Shown one piece after another: positions 51,302-62,044 of a DNA stretch of 64,000 nt; the stretch's first letter is position 1; each line of letters opens with the position of its first letter. The DNA comes from Pseudomonas sp. FeN3W (GTDB taxonomy: Bacteria; Pseudomonadota; Gammaproteobacteria; Pseudomonadales; Pseudomonadaceae): contig CP136010.1 in NCBI GenBank assembly GCA_030263805.2, forward strand, positions 3,363,001 through 3,427,000, in the 5' to 3' direction. The notes beneath the pieces were generated by a model. It was given only the letters and a program-made list of their open reading frames with translations. It made no database searches and was not told the DNA's origin. Position numbers and translations under genes: made by a program.

Positions 51302-52111
51302 TCAGTTGCCGGTCAGAACGGTAGCAGCAGTCCGTACGTTAGCCGTCAAATGCTGCGGATTGATAGTGCCGATGATCGCACCACTGACGCCGGGGTGGCT
51401 GAACAGCAGCTCGAAGCTGCGGCGCACCGGGTCTTCACCTGGCTTGAGGCAGGCGTGGCCGCTGGCCAGGGCTTTCTTGATCAGAATGCCCTTGCCGTGG
51501 GCTGCAGCGTAGTCGAGCACCGGTCGCTCGGCCTGCTCGTTGAGGTTGTAGGTGACCATCGCACAGTCGCCTTGCTGCAGCGCCAGCAGTCCGCCGTCCA
51601 CGGTCTTCCCGGAGAGGCCGTAGCCGAGAATCTTGCCCTCGCGCTTGAGCTCGGCGAGGGTCTGGTAGACCTCGGCATGCTGCAGGATGTCCAGATCGTT
51701 GCCATCGGAATGCACCAGCACCAGCTCGATGCGGTCGGTGCGCAGGCGCTTGAGGCTGCGTTCGACCGAAAAGCGCGTGTGCGCGGCGGAAAAGTCGAAG
51801 TGCGACTGGCCGTTCTCGAACTCCTCGCCGACCTTGCTGACGACCACCCACTCATCGCGCTGGTCAGCCAGCAACGGACCGAGCCGTTCTTCGCTGACGC
51901 CGTAGGCCGGGGCGGTATCGATCAGATTGATACCCAGATCGCGGGCCAGCGCCAGCAGCTGGCGAGCCTGGGTATCGTCGGGAATGGCGAAACCGCTGGG
52001 GTACTTCACGCCCTGGTCACGTCCGAGCTTCACCGTTCCCAGGCCCAGTGGCGAGATGTTCAGGCCAGTGCTGCCCAGCGGGCGGTGCAACTCATGCAGC
52101 GTTGCACTCAT
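51302..52111 (-). CDS. Aldo/keto reductase
   Basis: NADPH-dependent aldo/keto reductase fold (TIM barrel), 269 residues. It has the N-terminal GSTGLNISPLGLGTVKLGRD, NLIDTAPAYGVSEERLG with the catalytic Asp and Tyr (about 72-88), VVVSKVGEE with the lysine, LVLVHSDGNDLD with histidine at the last tetrad position, and the C-terminal VSGAIIGTINPQHL. The frame extends 5' to 52489, but the ATG at 52109-52111, overlapping the end of the oxidoreductase gene upstream, gives the correct family start. Substrate not inferable. Confidence 0.88.
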   Translation of the reverse strand: MSATLHELHRPLGSTGLNISPLGLGTVKLGRDQGVKYPSGFAIPDDTQARQLLALARDLGINLIDTAPAYGVSEERLGPLLADQRDEWVVVSKVGEEFENGQSHFDFSAAHTRFSVERSLKRLRTDRIELVLVHSDGNDLDILQHAEVYQTLAELKREGKILGYGLSGKTVDGGLLALQQGDCAMVTYNLNEQAERPVLDYAAAHGKGILIKKALASGHACLKPGEDPVRRSFELLFSHPGVSGAIIGTINPQHLTANVRTAATVLTGN

Positions 52112-53283
52112 GGCAGCAGCCCTTCCCAGAACGGGCCGGTCAACGGTGGTCGCGGCAGTTCCGGTAGCGCAGGATGCTGGCCGGGGCGAATGCCGTCGCG
52201 GGCGAGAGTGGCTTCGACGCGGTCGGAAAAGTCCGGTGACAGCGCCAGTTTGGTCGGCCAGCCGACCAGCAGGCGGCCCTGCTCGGCGAGAAAGGCATTG
52301 TCCGGACGGGCGAGGGCCGATTGCGCAGGCTCGGCGCGGTCGATGCGTAGCGTGGCCCAGTGCGCGGTAGACAGGTCGATCCAGGGCACCAGCTCGGCCA
52401 GTTCTTTCTTCGCCACGGCGATCTGGCTGGCTTCGTCGCGCGCCACGCCGTCGGCTTCGGCCAGATCGCCGCCGAGATACCAGACCCACTCGCCATCTGC
52501 TGCCGGATGGCTGGTCACGGTGATGCGCGGCTTGGTTCCGCCGCCCAGACAGTGAGCGTAGAGCGGCTTGAGCGTGGGCGCCTTGAGGATAACCATGTGC
52601 AACGGACGGCGCTGCATGGCCGGTTGCTGCAGGCCGAGCGACGCGAGCAGCTCGGCAGTCCCGCCACCGGCGCTGAAGACGATGCGCTGAGCGCGGATCT
52701 CGCGACCATCGACGCGTAGGCCGACCAGTTCGTCGCCGTCGAGTAGTGGTTCGATCTGCTGGCAGGCCAGCAGGGTGTCGCCAGCCAGCTCGGCCAGCCG
52801 GGCGATCAGGCTGGGCACGTCCAGCACCAGCTCGCTGAGGCGATAGACCTTGCCCTTGAACCGCGGATGCTGCAGCGCAGGCGGCAGCTCATCGCCCTTG
52901 ACCTGGCCGACCCGCGAGCGCACTGCCTTGCTGGCGAAGAAGCTGGTGAGATTGCCGGCCAGCGTGCCGGGCGACCAGAGGTAATGCGCATCGGACAGCA
53001 GGCGCACGCCGCTGAGATCCAGCTCGCCCTTGCCTGCAAGAGCCTCGCGCCAGCGCCGTGGCATGTCGGCGATGGCTTCGGATGCGCCGGTGAGGGCGCC
53101 GCTCAAGGCGTATTTGGTACCGCCATGAATGATGCCTTGGGACTTCACGCTCTGCCCGCCACCCAGCGTTCCCTTGTCCACCAGCAACGTGGCAAAACCT
53201 TGCCTGCGCAGGCGCGCGTTGAGCCAGAGGCCGGCGACGCCGCCGCCAACGATCAGGACATCGGTGCTGAGGGATTCAGGCAT
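52108..53283 (-). CDS. FAD-dependent oxidoreductase (DAO family)
   Basis: A 391-residue flavoprotein with the dinucleotide motif VLIVGGGVAGLWLNARL at residues 9-25 and VDKGTLGGGQSVKSQGIIHGG, where a loop of glycines holds the FAD, then a second FAD part RIVFSAGGGTAELLASLG. The C-terminal GRLLVGWPTKLALSPDF closes the cofactor site. It looks like D-amino acid oxidase-type enzymes such as glycerol 3-phosphate dehydrogenase-like proteins, but the substrate is unknown. Its stop overlaps the reductase start (4 bases), so the two are one operon, as in P. aeruginosa. Confidence 0.87.
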   Translation of the reverse strand: MPESLSTDVLIVGGGVAGLWLNARLRRQGFATLLVDKGTLGGGQSVKSQGIIHGGTKYALSGALTGASEAIADMPRRWREALAGKGELDLSGVRLLSDAHYLWSPGTLAGNLTSFFASKAVRSRVGQVKGDELPPALQHPRFKGKVYRLSELVLDVPSLIARLAELAGDTLLACQQIEPLLDGDELVGLRVDGREIRAQRIVFSAGGGTAELLASLGLQQPAMQRRPLHMVILKAPTLKPLYAHCLGGGTKPRITVTSHPAADGEWVWYLGGDLAEADGVARDEASQIAVAKKELAELVPWIDLSTAHWATLRIDRAEPAQSALARPDNAFLAEQGRLLVGWPTKLALSPDFSDRVEATLARDGIRPGQHPALPELPRPPLTGPFWEGLLP

Positions 53284-53343
53284 GTGCAGGCCTCATACGG
53301 GGAAACGGACGCGCAGTATAACTGCATGCAGTTCGCGGGGTGC

Positions 53344-53676
53344 TCAGTGGCCGGTGCTGCCGGAGAACAGCTGAATGACCACCACGCCAGCGATGATCAG
53401 GGCCATACCGAGCACTGCCGGCAGGTCCAGGTGCTGGCGATAGATCAGCGCCGCAGCGATGCTGACCAGCACGATGCCCAGGCCCGCCCAGATGGCGTAG
53501 GCGATCCCCACCGGAATGGTCTTCACCACCAGCGCCAGCATCCAGAAGGACAGGCTATAGCCACAGATCACCAGCAACAGGGGCAGCGGGCGGCTGAAGC
53601 CGGCCAGGGCTTTCATCGAGGTGGTGGCGATCACTTCGGCGCAGATGGCGATGGCCAGGTAAACGTAACCGGACAT
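53344..53676 (-). CDS. emrE: Small multidrug resistance transporter EmrE
   Basis: A 110-residue SMR proton antiporter that exports quaternary ammonium compounds and similar cations. Four transmembrane helices can be read: YVYLAIAICAEVIATTSMKAL with the essential Glu14-position glutamate, PLPLLLVICGYSLSFWMLALVV, IPVGIAYAIWAGLGIVLVSIAAALIY with the WAGLG signature, and LPAVLGMALIIAGVVVIQLFS. The ATG 53676 is chosen over 53709, since the family starts MxxYxYLAIAI. It is transcribed away from waaA, 119 bases apart. Confidence 0.95.
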   Translation of the reverse strand: MSGYVYLAIAICAEVIATTSMKALAGFSRPLPLLLVICGYSLSFWMLALVVKTIPVGIAYAIWAGLGIVLVSIAAALIYRQHLDLPAVLGMALIIAGVVVIQLFSGSTGH

Positions 53677-53795
53677 GGGAAATCCTGATCGTGGGCTGGA
53701 GGAGGTCAACTTCGTTCGGTCGCGTCCTCGTCAACTAGTTCGCCAGCCGTGGCGATTGTGGCTCGCCGGCAGGCGGCTTGCTAAGCTCCGCGCCC

Positions 53796-55064
53796 ATGAA
53801 TCGCACCCTCTATACCCTGCTGTTCCACCTCGGCCTGCCGCTGGTATTTCTGCGCCTGCTCTGGCGCGCCTGGCGCGCGCCGGCCTACTCCCGTCGTATC
53901 GGCGAACGTTTCGCCTTTGGTTTGCCGCCGCTTCGTCCGGGTGGCATCTGGGTGCATGCGGTGTCGGTCGGCGAGAGCATCGCCGCGGCGCCGATGGTCC
54001 GTGAGCTGATGGCACGCTACCCGCAGCTGCCGATCACCATCACCTGCATGACGCCGACCGGCTCCGAGCGCATCCAGGCGCTGTTCGGAGACAGCGTGCA
54101 GCATTGCTACCTGCCCTATGACCTGCCTTGGGCGGCGGCGCGCTTTCTGGATCGCCTGCAGCCGAAGCTGGCGGTGGTGATGGAGACCGAGCTCTGGCCC
54201 AACCATATCCATCAGTGCGCCCGGCGCGGCATTCCGGTAGCGCTGGCCAATGCTCGCTTGTCCGAGCGCTCGGCTCGCGGCTACGCGCGCTTCGCCCGTC
54301 TGACCGCGCCGATGCTGGCCGAGCTGAGCCTGATTGCCGTGCAGACAGAGACTGAAGCCGAGCGTTTTCGCCAGCTCGGCGCACGCCACGAATGCGTCGA
54401 AGTGACTGGCTCGATCAAGTTCGACCTGGCCATCGACCCGGCACTGCTGGCGCGGGCGACCGAATTGCGCGATCAATGGGCGGCGCAGGATCGGCCGCTG
54501 TGGATTGCCGCCAGCACCCATGCCGGCGAGGACGAAATCATCCTGGCCGCGCACCGACGCTTGCTGGAGCGGTTTCCGCAGGCCCTGCTGCTCCTGGTAC
54601 CACGGCATCCGGAACGCTTCATCTCGGTGTTTGAACTGGCGTGCAAGGAAGGCTTTGCCGCGGTGCGCCGCTCGACGGGCGAGACGGTTGGCGCCGGCAC
54701 GCAGGTGCTGGTCGGCGACACCATGGGCGAGCTGCTGTTTCTCTATGCCTTGGCCGACGTGGCCTTCGTCGGTGGCAGCCTGGTGCCCAATGGCGGACAC
54801 AACCTGCTGGAGCCTGCGGCGTTGGGCAAGCCGGTCCTCAGTGGTCCGCATCTGTTCAACTTTCTCGAAATCTCCGCGCAGCTGCGCGATGCCGGCGCCC
54901 TGCGCGAAGTGCAGGATGCCGATCAGCTGGCGGATGCTGTCGGTGAAATCTGGCGCGATTCGGCTGCCGCGCAACGGATGCGTGACGCCGGGCTGGGCGT
55001 GCTCAAGGCCAATCAGGGCGCCTTGCAGCGTCTGCTGACAGGGCTGGCGAGGCTGCTCGGCTAG
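53796..55064 (+). CDS. waaA: Kdo transferase WaaA
   Basis: WaaA transfers two Kdo residues onto lipid IVA, the base of the LPS core. The 422-residue protein has an N-terminal membrane-anchor segment MNRTLYTLLFHLGLPLVFLRLLWRA, GIWVHAVSVGE (about 49-59), TMTPTGSERIQALFGD-like region, METELWPNHI, GSIKFDL, IAASTHAGEDEIIL and FVGGSLVPNGGHNLLEPAALGKPVLSGP near residue 325. The start ATG 53796 replaces a longer frame at 53778. It supplies the acceptor for WaaC encoded 21 kb away. Confidence 0.95.
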   Translation: MNRTLYTLLFHLGLPLVFLRLLWRAWRAPAYSRRIGERFAFGLPPLRPGGIWVHAVSVGESIAAAPMVRELMARYPQLPITITCMTPTGSERIQALFGDSVQHCYLPYDLPWAAARFLDRLQPKLAVVMETELWPNHIHQCARRGIPVALANARLSERSARGYARFARLTAPMLAELSLIAVQTETEAERFRQLGARHECVEVTGSIKFDLAIDPALLARATELRDQWAAQDRPLWIAASTHAGEDEIILAAHRRLLERFPQALLLLVPRHPERFISVFELACKEGFAAVRRSTGETVGAGTQVLVGDTMGELLFLYALADVAFVGGSLVPNGGHNLLEPAALGKPVLSGPHLFNFLEISAQLRDAGALREVQDADQLADAVGEIWRDSAAAQRMRDAGLGVLKANQGALQRLLTGLARLLG

Positions 55065-55136
55065 CTGGTGTGTCTGGTCCGCGAGGAAGCCGGATCAACT
55101 GTCGGCGTCATTGCGCCGTCTGGGGGGCGAGCGCCT

Positions 55137-55154
55137 GGTGGGCTTTAGCCCACC
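55137..55154. repeat. Perfect palindrome GGTGGGC-TTTA-GCCCACC
   Basis: A seven-base perfect stem with a TTTA loop lies between waaA and the convergent tolC-like gene. No T-run follows, so it may be a small repeat or part of a transcript end rather than a standard terminator. Confidence 0.5.
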
Positions 55155-55182
55155 CAACCGCGGTTCAAGCGAGCCCCCTGGC

Positions 55183-56637
55183 TCAATAATCCACCCGCAC
55201 CGGCTGACCGATGGTCTGCGGCAGATCCGGCGGCAGGAAGTCGGTGTCCGGGTTGTAATCGGGTTTCAGGTAGGCCGCCAGCTGCTGCAGGTCGTCCGGA
55301 TTCAGCGTGCCGGCCGCCTGCTTCAGGCGCAGGTTGTCGAGAATGTAGTCGTAGCGGGCGTTGTTGTAGTCGCGTACCGCGGCATACAGGCGCCGCTGGG
55401 TGTCGAGCACATCGACGATGTTGCGGGTGCCGACCTGATAGCCGATCTCCGTGGCTTCCAACGCACTCTGGTTGGAGATGATCGACTGCCGGCGGGCCTG
55501 GACCTGTTCGATATCGGTGTTCACCGCGCGGTGCAGGTTGCGTGTGGCCTCCACCACCTGGCGGCGCAGGCTTTCGCGCTGCTGCTCGCTCTGGCTGAGC
55601 TGGTAATAGGCCTCGCGGCTCTGCGAGGTGGTCAGCCCGCCGCTGTAGAGCGGGATGTTCAGCTGCAGGCCGATGCTGCGCTGCTCGACGTCGCCGGTAT
55701 AGCGCGGCATGTCGAAGCCGGGGATGCTCTGGGTGTTGCTGAAGCCGAGCGCGTCGTTGTCGCCCTTGCGGTACGAGGCCACGGCGTCGAGTGTTGGCGC
55801 ATGGCCGGAGCGGCGCTGGCGCAGGGTTTCCTCGGCGGCGGTCACGGCGTAATTGACCGCCAGCAGGTTGAGGTTCTGCCGCGTCGCCGTATCCACCCAC
55901 GCCTTGGCCTCGTTTGGCACCGGCGCCAGCACCGGCAGGGTATGGCGGATGCCCTCCAGTGCCACGTACTCGCGGTTGGTTAGGGTGAACAACGCCTGGA
56001 AGGCGTCCTCGACCTGGCGTTGGGCGATGGAGCGATTGGCGCGCGCGGTATCGAAGCCGGCCTGGGCTTCGAGCACATCGGTCTTGTCGGAAAGGCCCAC
56101 CTCGAAGCGTTCGTTGGCCTGGTCGAGCTGGCGCTTGAACGCGGCTTCCTCGGCCTTTACCGCGGCCAGATTGTCCTGCGCGCGCAACACGGCGAAGTAG
56201 GCCTGGGCGCTCTGCAGGATCAGGTCCTGCTCGGCGATGGAGTATTCGATTGCGGCCTGCTCGCTCACGGCTTCCGCAGCCTTGAGCTGGAACCAGCGGT
56301 CGGCACGGAAGATCGGCTGGCTCAGCGTCGCCTGATAGGCGGTGCCACTGCGTGATAGCGACGTGGAGCCCATGCTGGTGTCGACGTCCGTTTCGGTGTC
56401 GCTCAGCTCGGCGCCGGCGCTGAGGTTGGGCAGCAGGCCGGCGCGTGCCTGTGGCACCACTTCCTGGCGTGCGCGGAACTGCGCCCGGGCTGCCGCCAGG
56501 TCGGCGTTGTTGTTGACGGCTTGCTGGTAGACGCTGACCAGATCGGTCTTGCTGGCGAGGGGGGCGGTCTCTTGCGCCCAGGCTCCTCCGGCAGTGAGGG
56601 TGGCCACGGCGAGAGCCAGGGGGAGTCTGCGCAGCAT
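55183..56637 (-). CDS. TolC-family outer membrane channel protein
   Basis: Outer-membrane efflux and type I secretion duct of the TolC family. The 484-residue protein starts with a signal peptide MLRRLPLALAVATLTAGGAWAQ, and the mature part shows the two-fold repeated structure of the family: LVSVYQQAVNNNADLAAARA with LPNLSAGAELSDTE early, and a second set LLAVNYAVTAAEETLRQRRSGHAPTLDAVASYRKGDND mid-way, plus YSGGLTTSQSREAYYQL and VRDYNNARYDYILDNLRLKQAAGTL. The ATG at 56637 after GGATGG is preferred to 56670. It lies divergent from the TPP riboswitch-thiC unit, as in P. aeruginosa (PA4974), and could serve the secretion system at the right edge. Confidence 0.92.
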   Translation of the reverse strand: MLRRLPLALAVATLTAGGAWAQETAPLASKTDLVSVYQQAVNNNADLAAARAQFRARQEVVPQARAGLLPNLSAGAELSDTETDVDTSMGSTSLSRSGTAYQATLSQPIFRADRWFQLKAAEAVSEQAAIEYSIAEQDLILQSAQAYFAVLRAQDNLAAVKAEEAAFKRQLDQANERFEVGLSDKTDVLEAQAGFDTARANRSIAQRQVEDAFQALFTLTNREYVALEGIRHTLPVLAPVPNEAKAWVDTATRQNLNLLAVNYAVTAAEETLRQRRSGHAPTLDAVASYRKGDNDALGFSNTQSIPGFDMPRYTGDVEQRSIGLQLNIPLYSGGLTTSQSREAYYQLSQSEQQRESLRRQVVEATRNLHRAVNTDIEQVQARRQSIISNQSALEATEIGYQVGTRNIVDVLDTQRRLYAAVRDYNNARYDYILDNLRLKQAAGTLNPDDLQQLAAYLKPDYNPDTDFLPPDLPQTIGQPVRVDY

Positions 56638-56815
56638 GTTGGGTCCATCCTGAATAGAGCTGATGGGCAAGGCTAAGCGGCAGCTGTCAGGGGGTCAAGG
56701 CGCGCGTGCGCCGTGGTGTGAGGCGGCGATGGCGGTCCGGGCAAATGACCGAACGGTCGACTAGTTTCGTCGTTGCCATGGTGTTCGCCCAAGGTCTTGA
56801 TTAGACTCGACGGCG

Positions 56816-56909
56816 TTCTTGTCGGGGTGCCTTGAAGCGAAGGCTGAGATCGGAAAGTTCCGGATCCCGTTGAACCTGATCAGGTTAAGGCCTGCGTAGG
56901 GAACAAGAT
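56816..56909 (+). promoter_or_regulatory. TPP riboswitch (THI element)
   Basis: Sensing domain for thiamine pyrophosphate upstream of thiC. The conserved elements are GTCGGGGTGCC (56821-56831), GGCTGAGATC (56842-56851) and, after the P3 arm, CCGTTGAACCTGATCAGG (56867-56884) then GCGTAGGGAACAAG near 56894-56907. CTTGT before and ACAAG after close stem P1. About 30 bases later a small hairpin CACCGC-AGTT-GCGGTG (56939-56954) may be part of the expression platform; no T-run follows, so control of translation or Rho-dependent stopping is more likely than intrinsic termination. Confidence 0.95.
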
Positions 56910-57015
56910 GTCCTCGTCTAGAACGTGACGAGTCTCTCCACCGCAGTTGCGGTGCCCGACGCCCTTGATCCGCCGTGTTGCTCAGGTTCGCTCCGACACA
57001 TCCCAGGAGAAGCCG

Positions 57016-58899
<1,884 letters not shown>

Positions 58900-58946
58900 C
58901 CGGCGAGGGCGGGCCTGCGCTGATCATGAGCGCGGCTAACGCTGTG

Positions 58947-59020
58947 CGGTTATCCACCCTGCGGGAAGCTTCGCCTTGTGCTGCCGGCAGGCGTAGGGTG
59001 GATGGCCGAAGCCATCCACC
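58947..59020. repeat. Pair of GTGGAT-type repeat units after thiC
   Basis: CGGTTATCCACCCTGCG (58947-58963) and CGTAGGGTGGAT ... ATCCACC (58992-59020) are two members of the palindromic repeat family in the thiC-tRNA gap. The second is a near-perfect stem with inner GGCCGAAGCC. No gene is seen between 58900 and the tRNA at 59107. Confidence 0.65.
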
Positions 59021-59106
59021 GAATTGCCCGCCCAGCGCTACCCGAGGCGACCTGCAACTTATTGATTTTCCTGCATTAGACGCTTAGAGTGCTCGCCCTT
59101 CGCGAT

Positions 59107-59181
<75 letters not shown>

Positions 59182-59280
59182 TTGTTTGGCGGGTGCAGTC
59201 GTTAACTGTGACTTGGCCAATGGCCGCTGCAGCATTTTCCGGCTAAGGTCCCCTGTGTTTTCGACACTCAGGGACGAGTC

Positions 59281-60699
59281 ATGGAAATCCTTCATCACGG
59301 CGCCGCCGATGGCGTCACCGGCTCCTGTCATCAGCTGCGCCTGGATACCGGTTTCAGCCTGCTGGTCGATTGTGGGCTGTTCCAGGGGGCCGATACCTCG
59401 CCGGGACGGGCCGGGGCCGGCAGTCTGGATATCGAGTTCGACCTGGCCGGCATTCGTGCGCTGGTCGCAACCCACGTGCATATCGACCACGTCGGCCGCA
59501 TTCCCTACCTGCTGGCCGCAGGCTTCGGTGGCCCCATCCTCTGCAGTGAGCCTTCTGCCCGGCTGCTGCCGATCGTGCTCGAGGACGCCTTTCGTCTCGG
59601 CATCAGTCGTGACCAGCACAAGGTCGAGCAATATCTTGCGCTCGTCGAGCGGCGTCTGATCGCGTTGCCCTACAACCGCTGGTTCACCCTCAGCGACACG
59701 TCGTCGTTGCGGGCGCGCATCCGCCTGCGGCGCGCCGGGCATATCCTCGGCTCGGCCTATGTCGAGGTGGACATCAGGCGTCCTGGCCAGGCACGTCGGC
59801 GTGTGCTGTTCTCGGGTGATCTCGGTGCGCCTCATGCGCCTTTGCTGCGCCCGCCGCAAGTGGCGGCAGGCGCCGACGTGGTGGTGCTGGAGAGCACCTA
59901 TGGCGACCGCCAGCACGAGGATCGAACCCGGCGCCGACAACGCCTGAAACGACTGATCGAGAAGGCGCTGGCCGACGACGGCAGCGTGCTGATCCCGGCC
60001 TTCAGCATTGGCCGCACTCAGGAGCTGCTCTACGAGCTGGAACAGATCATCTTCGAGGCCCATGCCGGGGCCGGCCCTGCGTCTGGTGCCGGCTGGCGGC
60101 AGCTGCCGATCATCCTCGACTCGCCGCTGGCCAGTCGCTTCACCGAGGCATACCGCGAGCTGCGCCCGTTCTGGAATGACGAAGCGCAGGGTCGGCTGCG
60201 CGAGGGGCGCGATCCGATGGCATTCGACCAGCTGCTCACCGTCGACAGCCACGACCAGCATCTGAGCATGGTCCGCCACCTGGCCGAAACGGCGCGGCCG
60301 GCCGTGGTCATCGCCGGTGGCGGCATGTGCGCCGGCGGGCGCATCGTCAACTATCTGAAGGCGATGCTCGAAGATCGGCGGCACAACGTTCTTTTCGTCG
60401 GTTACCAGGCTGCCGGCACCCCTGGGCACGCCATCCAGCGCTTCGGCCCTCGCGGTGGCTACGTCGAGCTCGATGGCCAGCGGCTGGACATCCGCGCCGG
60501 TATTGAAAGCATTGGTGGCTACTCGGCGCATGCCGATCGGAATGGGCTGCTTGGCTTCATCACCACGATGCGGCGCTGGCCGAGCGAGGTGCGGCTGGTG
60601 CATGGCGAGGCGCGCGCCAAGCAGCAACTGCGCGAGGGCCTTATGTCAGCCTATGCGGCCAAGGGGCGTAGGGTAGACGTGCTGGTCCCCGAGCGCTGA
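59281..60699 (+). CDS. MBL-fold beta-CASP protein (putative RNA exonuclease or endonuclease)
   Basis: A 472-residue metallo-beta-lactamase with beta-CASP and RMMBL parts, as in RNA-processing enzymes of the CPSF73/YSH1 type. The metal site is ATHVHIDHVGRIPYL (HxHxDH, about 62-76) with GHILGSAYVEV and FSGDLG (about 177-182); then the CASP features LIPAFSIGRTQELLYEL, IILDSPLA and AGGGMCAGGRIVNYL; then GYSAHADRNGL at about 418. It stands alone 100 bases after tRNA-Thr. The target RNA is unknown; archaeal and bacterial relatives degrade RNA. Confidence 0.9.
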   Translation: MEILHHGAADGVTGSCHQLRLDTGFSLLVDCGLFQGADTSPGRAGAGSLDIEFDLAGIRALVATHVHIDHVGRIPYLLAAGFGGPILCSEPSARLLPIVLEDAFRLGISRDQHKVEQYLALVERRLIALPYNRWFTLSDTSSLRARIRLRRAGHILGSAYVEVDIRRPGQARRRVLFSGDLGAPHAPLLRPPQVAAGADVVVLESTYGDRQHEDRTRRRQRLKRLIEKALADDGSVLIPAFSIGRTQELLYELEQIIFEAHAGAGPASGAGWRQLPIILDSPLASRFTEAYRELRPFWNDEAQGRLREGRDPMAFDQLLTVDSHDQHLSMVRHLAETARPAVVIAGGGMCAGGRIVNYLKAMLEDRRHNVLFVGYQAAGTPGHAIQRFGPRGGYVELDGQRLDIRAGIESIGGYSAHADRNGLLGFITTMRRWPSEVRLVHGEARAKQQLREGLMSAYAAKGRRVDVLVPER

Positions 60700-60707
60700 G
60701 CTTCGCT

Positions 60708-61823
60708 CTAGCGGCCCTGCAGTACGTCCCGGTAGACCTGTACCGTTTGCTCGCACATGCGCTGCGCACTGAACTTCTCCCCGAAGCGGCGCGCCGCATT
60801 CGCGCCCAGCTCGGCGGCCAGAGCCGGATTCTCCCAGAGTTGGCTCATGGCCCGTCGCAATGCTGGCGAGTCGGCCGGCGGGACGGCCATACCGGTAACG
60901 CCGTCCAGGTTGACGAATGTCGTCCCCGTGCCGATCTCGCAGGAGATCATCGGCTTGCCATACATGGCTGCCTCCAGCAGAGAAATGCCGAATGCCTCCG
61001 AGCGCAGGTGTGATGGAAAGACGAATGCGTGGCAGAGTTGCAACAGGCAGGCCTTGTCCTCATCGGTGATCCGCCCGGTCCAGATCAGATGTGCAAGTCC
61101 GAGCTGGCGTGCCTGTTCCTTGAGGTTGGCTTCCTCAGGACCTGCGCCAGCGATCACTACTGGCCAGCCAGTGCCGGCCACCGCCTCGAGCAAATACTCC
61201 AGCCCCTTGTAGTAACGCAGTACGCCGACAAACAGGAAAAAGCGCGCCGGCAGGCGTCCGCGCCAATAGGTCAAGCGCTCGGTCGAAGGCTCGGGGTAGG
61301 CCTGGCGATCCAGGCCATAGGGTATGACTACCGTCTTGCCGCCAAACCGACCCAGGACCTCGCTGCTTTCAAGATAGTTCGGCGAGGAAGCGATGATGCG
61401 GTCCACGCCCGCCAGGAAGCGCTGCATCAGCGGCTTATAAAGGGCGAGCAGTGTGCGCTGGCGGACGATGTCCGAATGATAGCTGACGACGCATGGCCGC
61501 TTGTGCCGGCTCACGAAGTGCACTAGATCCATTACCGGCCAGGGAAAATGGAAATGGATGATATCGGCCTGCCTAGCCGCATCGCTGAACAACGCGAATG
61601 CTTCCCGGGAAAAGCCGGTGGAGGCAATGAACAGATCCTGACGCGCCCTGATCACCTCGTGGTCAGCGACCCATAGGCGTTGCGGCGAAGCATCAGAGCT
61701 CAGTGTCAGTACTCGGCTTTCAACCCCCAGTTCGCGGTTGCCTTGGCACAGCTGATAGATGACCTGTTCTATACCGCCGGTGGTATCCGGCAGGTAGGTC
61801 TTGAAAAAGTGAAGGACGCGCAT
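60708..61823 (-). CDS. GT4 glycosyltransferase
   Basis: A 371-residue GT-B enzyme beginning MRVLHFFKTYLPDTTGGIEQVIYQL, a start I associate with WbpZ-like transferases that begin D-rhamnose (A-band/common polysaccharide) synthesis. The donor domain shows FLFVGVLRYYKGLEYLLEAV (about 207-226), VIAGAGPEE, and FPSHLRSEAFGISLLEAAMYGKPMI with the E-x7-E pattern. The frame is open to 61901, which would add 26 residues without a better site; the conserved start is used. It converges on the beta-CASP gene, only eight bases apart, and is divergent from the type I secretion genes. The exact sugar is not decided. Confidence 0.83.
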   Translation of the reverse strand: MRVLHFFKTYLPDTTGGIEQVIYQLCQGNRELGVESRVLTLSSDASPQRLWVADHEVIRARQDLFIASTGFSREAFALFSDAARQADIIHFHFPWPVMDLVHFVSRHKRPCVVSYHSDIVRQRTLLALYKPLMQRFLAGVDRIIASSPNYLESSEVLGRFGGKTVVIPYGLDRQAYPEPSTERLTYWRGRLPARFFLFVGVLRYYKGLEYLLEAVAGTGWPVVIAGAGPEEANLKEQARQLGLAHLIWTGRITDEDKACLLQLCHAFVFPSHLRSEAFGISLLEAAMYGKPMISCEIGTGTTFVNLDGVTGMAVPPADSPALRRAMSQLWENPALAAELGANAARRFGEKFSAQRMCEQTVQVYRDVLQGR

Positions 61824-62044
61824 GGGGGCTCGAGGCAGGTTGTGGGGCGCCTGAATACGCTGAGCGATCGGGCTGGCGCCAAAAGGGATAGAGGCCGGCA
61901 TGGGGCCCCGGGCCGGAAATCTACCTTGCGTCCCAGTGTCCCGACAAGGGAGTCATTCATCGTACCAGCTCGGTTTACATTCTCCGGTGGATATAACGAT
62001 GGTAGACTCCGCCGCTTTCGAATATGCCAGGCAGTACCGAATCC

